DNA of 7,750 nt from Candidatus Limnocylindrales bacterium (GTDB taxonomy: Bacteria; Chloroflexota; Limnocylindria; Limnocylindrales; CSP1-4), in assembly GCA_031292335.1 (NCBI GenBank), contig JARLHH010000155.1:1-7750 (forward strand). The letters run 5' to 3'. Every line of letters begins with the position of its first letter. Positions within the stretch are counted from its first letter, which is position 1. This document shows, one piece after another, positions 7,011 through 7,750 of this stretch. The position numbers and the translations under genes were made by a program. The notes under the pieces are model-generated. The model saw only the letters and a program-made list of their open reading frames with translations, was not told where the DNA came from and searched no databases.

Positions 7011-7015
7011 CGATA

Positions 7016-7022
7016 GGGGGGA
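7016..7022 (+). promoter_or_regulatory. Ribosome binding site of the SnoaL-like gene
   Basis: GGGGGGA (7016-7022), a G-rich variant of the Shine-Dalgarno sequence, ends 4 nt before ATG 7027. It follows immediately on the right operator, so repressor binding and ribosome recruitment signals are tightly packed. Confidence 0.6.
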
Positions 7023-7026
7023 CGAG

Positions 7027-7494
7027 ATGTCCGACACCGACAACGCGGCGCGGTTCCGCAGGCTGATCGACGAGGGCTTCACACTCGGCCGTCTGGACGT
7101 GGTCGACGAGCTGATGGACCCGGACTGCGTCGAGCACCAGCGGGGGAACGCGCCCGGCGCTGACGGCGCCAAAGACGTCATCCGGACGCTCCATCGCTGG
7201 ATGTCCGACTTCACGCTGACGGTCGAGGACCTGGCCGCGGTCGACGACATGGTCTGGTCGCGCAATCGCGCCCGGGGCGTCAACACCGGATCCGTCATGG
7301 GCACCCCTCCCACCGGCCGGCGGGTCGAGGTCGAGGTGATCGACATCGTGCGCTTCGCGGACGGGAAGATCGTCGAGCACTGGGGGATCGCGGACCAGCT
7401 TGGCCTCATGCTCCAGATCGGGGCGATCCCGGTGCGCGAGCGGGCCGCCGCCGCAGCGCGCGCGGCCGCCGGAGAGCAGACCGTCGCCAGGTAG
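7027..7494 (+). CDS. SnoaL-like / ester cyclase-family protein (NTF2 fold)
   Basis: This 155-residue protein has the pattern of the SnoaL-like polyketide cyclase/ester cyclase family of the NTF2-like superfamily. An N-terminal helix region (FRRLIDEGFTLGRLDVVDEL, residues 10-29) is followed by DPDCVEHQRG (31-40), a helix GAKDVIRTLHRWMSDF (47-62), TLTVEDLAAVDDMVWSRNRA (63-82) and the typical strands VEVIDIVRFADGKIVEHWG (101-119), then DQLGLMLQIGA. The length is normal for the family. The C-terminus is an Ala/Arg-rich tail of about 20 residues. Members range from polyketide ring cyclases to small-molecule isomerases and dehydratases, and many have no known reaction. No polyketide genes are visible, so no substrate is assigned. 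It stands alone after the TetR operator region and is probably the repressor's direct target; a detoxification or small-molecule response role would be typical but is inference. Confidence 0.87.
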   Translation: MSDTDNAARFRRLIDEGFTLGRLDVVDELMDPDCVEHQRGNAPGADGAKDVIRTLHRWMSDFTLTVEDLAAVDDMVWSRNRARGVNTGSVMGTPPTGRRVEVEVIDIVRFADGKIVEHWGIADQLGLMLQIGAIPVRERAAAAARAAAGEQTVAR

Positions 7495-7512
7495 CGGGGG
7501 CGCGGTCGGTTG

Positions 7513-7536
7513 CCGCCCGCGGGCGGTGTACGGTTT
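7513..7536 (+). terminator. Possible terminator of the SnoaL-like gene
   Basis: A perfect 14-bp palindrome, CCGCCCGCGGGCGG (7513-7526), begins 19 bp after the stop codon. As RNA it can fold into a 5-bp GC stem with a 4-nt loop. The following bases (GTTTCGTT around 7533-7540) are only mildly T-rich and start several bases late, so this is a weak intrinsic terminator at best. Confidence 0.35.
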
Positions 7537-7566
7537 CGTTAACGCCGGCGCCCCGGAGTCCTTCCT

Positions 7567-7749
7567 TTACCTTCCCGTGCTCGATGGCATCGGCGGGATC
7601 GGCGGGGCCCCGAACAGCCCGCCGACATTGCCGTGGGGAACCCGCACGAGCAGTGCCCCGGGCTCGGCCCGGACCCGGCAGCCGGCGTGCCTCCCCGGCG
7701 AGCGCGGGCGCCGGACGGGCGTGCCGTCGACCTCGATCGGAACGTCGGC
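7567..7749 (-). CDS. C-terminal fragment of an unidentified protein, possibly a YegS/LCB5-type lipid kinase
   Basis: One minus-strand frame is open from the window edge to a TAA at 7569-7567, giving 60 residues with a protein-like composition. It contains VPIEVDGTPVRRPR, then CRVRAEPGALLVRVPHG, and ends in a Gly/Pro-rich tail. The order 'I-x-V-D-G-x-P-V … V-x-x-x-P-G-A-L-x-V-x-V-P' resembles the last beta strands of diacylglycerol/sphingosine-type lipid kinases (YegS/LCB5 family), which phosphorylate lipid hydroxyls. The match rests on a short stretch. An insertion between the two halves and the long tail are not typical, so the product name is tentative. The gene converges on the SnoaL-like gene with 72 bp between the stop codons. 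The plus-strand frame over the same bases is Arg/Ala/Pro-rich and looks like a shadow. Confidence 0.4.
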   Translation of the reverse strand, partial: ADVPIEVDGTPVRRPRSPGRHAGCRVRAEPGALLVRVPHGNVGGLFGAPPIPPMPSSTGR

Positions 7750-7750
7750 A

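Noticed and set aside
6153..7016. 287-codon plus-strand frame across the tetR gene
   Set aside because: It is antisense to tetR, is Arg-rich without a domain, and would run through the operator region.
1..7750. Search for CRISPR repeats, IS ends, tRNA or rRNA genes
   Set aside because: No regularly spaced direct repeats, transposase-like frame, terminal inverted repeats or RNA gene signatures were seen by eye.

Overview
The window is very GC-rich (roughly 70% by eye) and densely coded. It carries the end of a likely LUD-domain protein gene, an ABC-2 exporter gene pair, a very large cyclase/ATPase/TPR signalling protein, and a TetR regulator divergent from a SnoaL-like protein. The base composition, the GTG starts and above all the zinc ribbon–cyclase–AAA–TPR protein suggest a soil or freshwater Chloroflexota of the Limnocylindria/Ellin6529 kind. 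A high-GC actinobacterium is the alternative. This placement is inferred from protein style alone. No rRNA, tRNA, CRISPR array or mobile element was seen.

Layout from left to right. Positions 1-614 (minus) hold a LUD-domain (LutC/YkgG-like) protein that runs off the left edge and lacks only its last few residues. A ~110-140 bp divergent intergenic region follows, with a TATAGT -10 candidate and an overlapping 12-bp palindrome. Next is a two-gene plus-strand operon: an ABC exporter ATPase (728/755-1720) and its ABC-2 permease (1717-2622), joined by an ATGA overlap. After a 100 bp gap comes a 1192-residue protein (2723-6301). It has two N-terminal zinc ribbons, one class III nucleotide cyclase domain, a P-loop (AAA_16/STAND-type) ATPase and a long TPR-like helical C-terminus.

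The best regulatory story is at 6342-7494. A TetR-family repressor (minus) and a SnoaL-like/NTF2-fold protein (plus) diverge from a 58 bp intergenic region. That region contains two tandem copies of a 17-bp dyad, ATAGAGT-N3-ACTCTAT, with centres exactly 21 bp apart. The copies overlap a strong plus-strand promoter candidate (TTGACA, 18 bp, TATCAC) and a weaker minus-strand one whose predicted transcript would be almost leaderless. This reads as an autoregulated repressor plus one target gene.

The right end (7567-7750, minus) carries the last ~60 codons of a gene whose C-terminus faintly resembles YegS/LCB5-type lipid kinases. The most unusual protein is the cyclase fusion. The most informative DNA is the tandem operator. 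Nothing seen proves a wholly new system.
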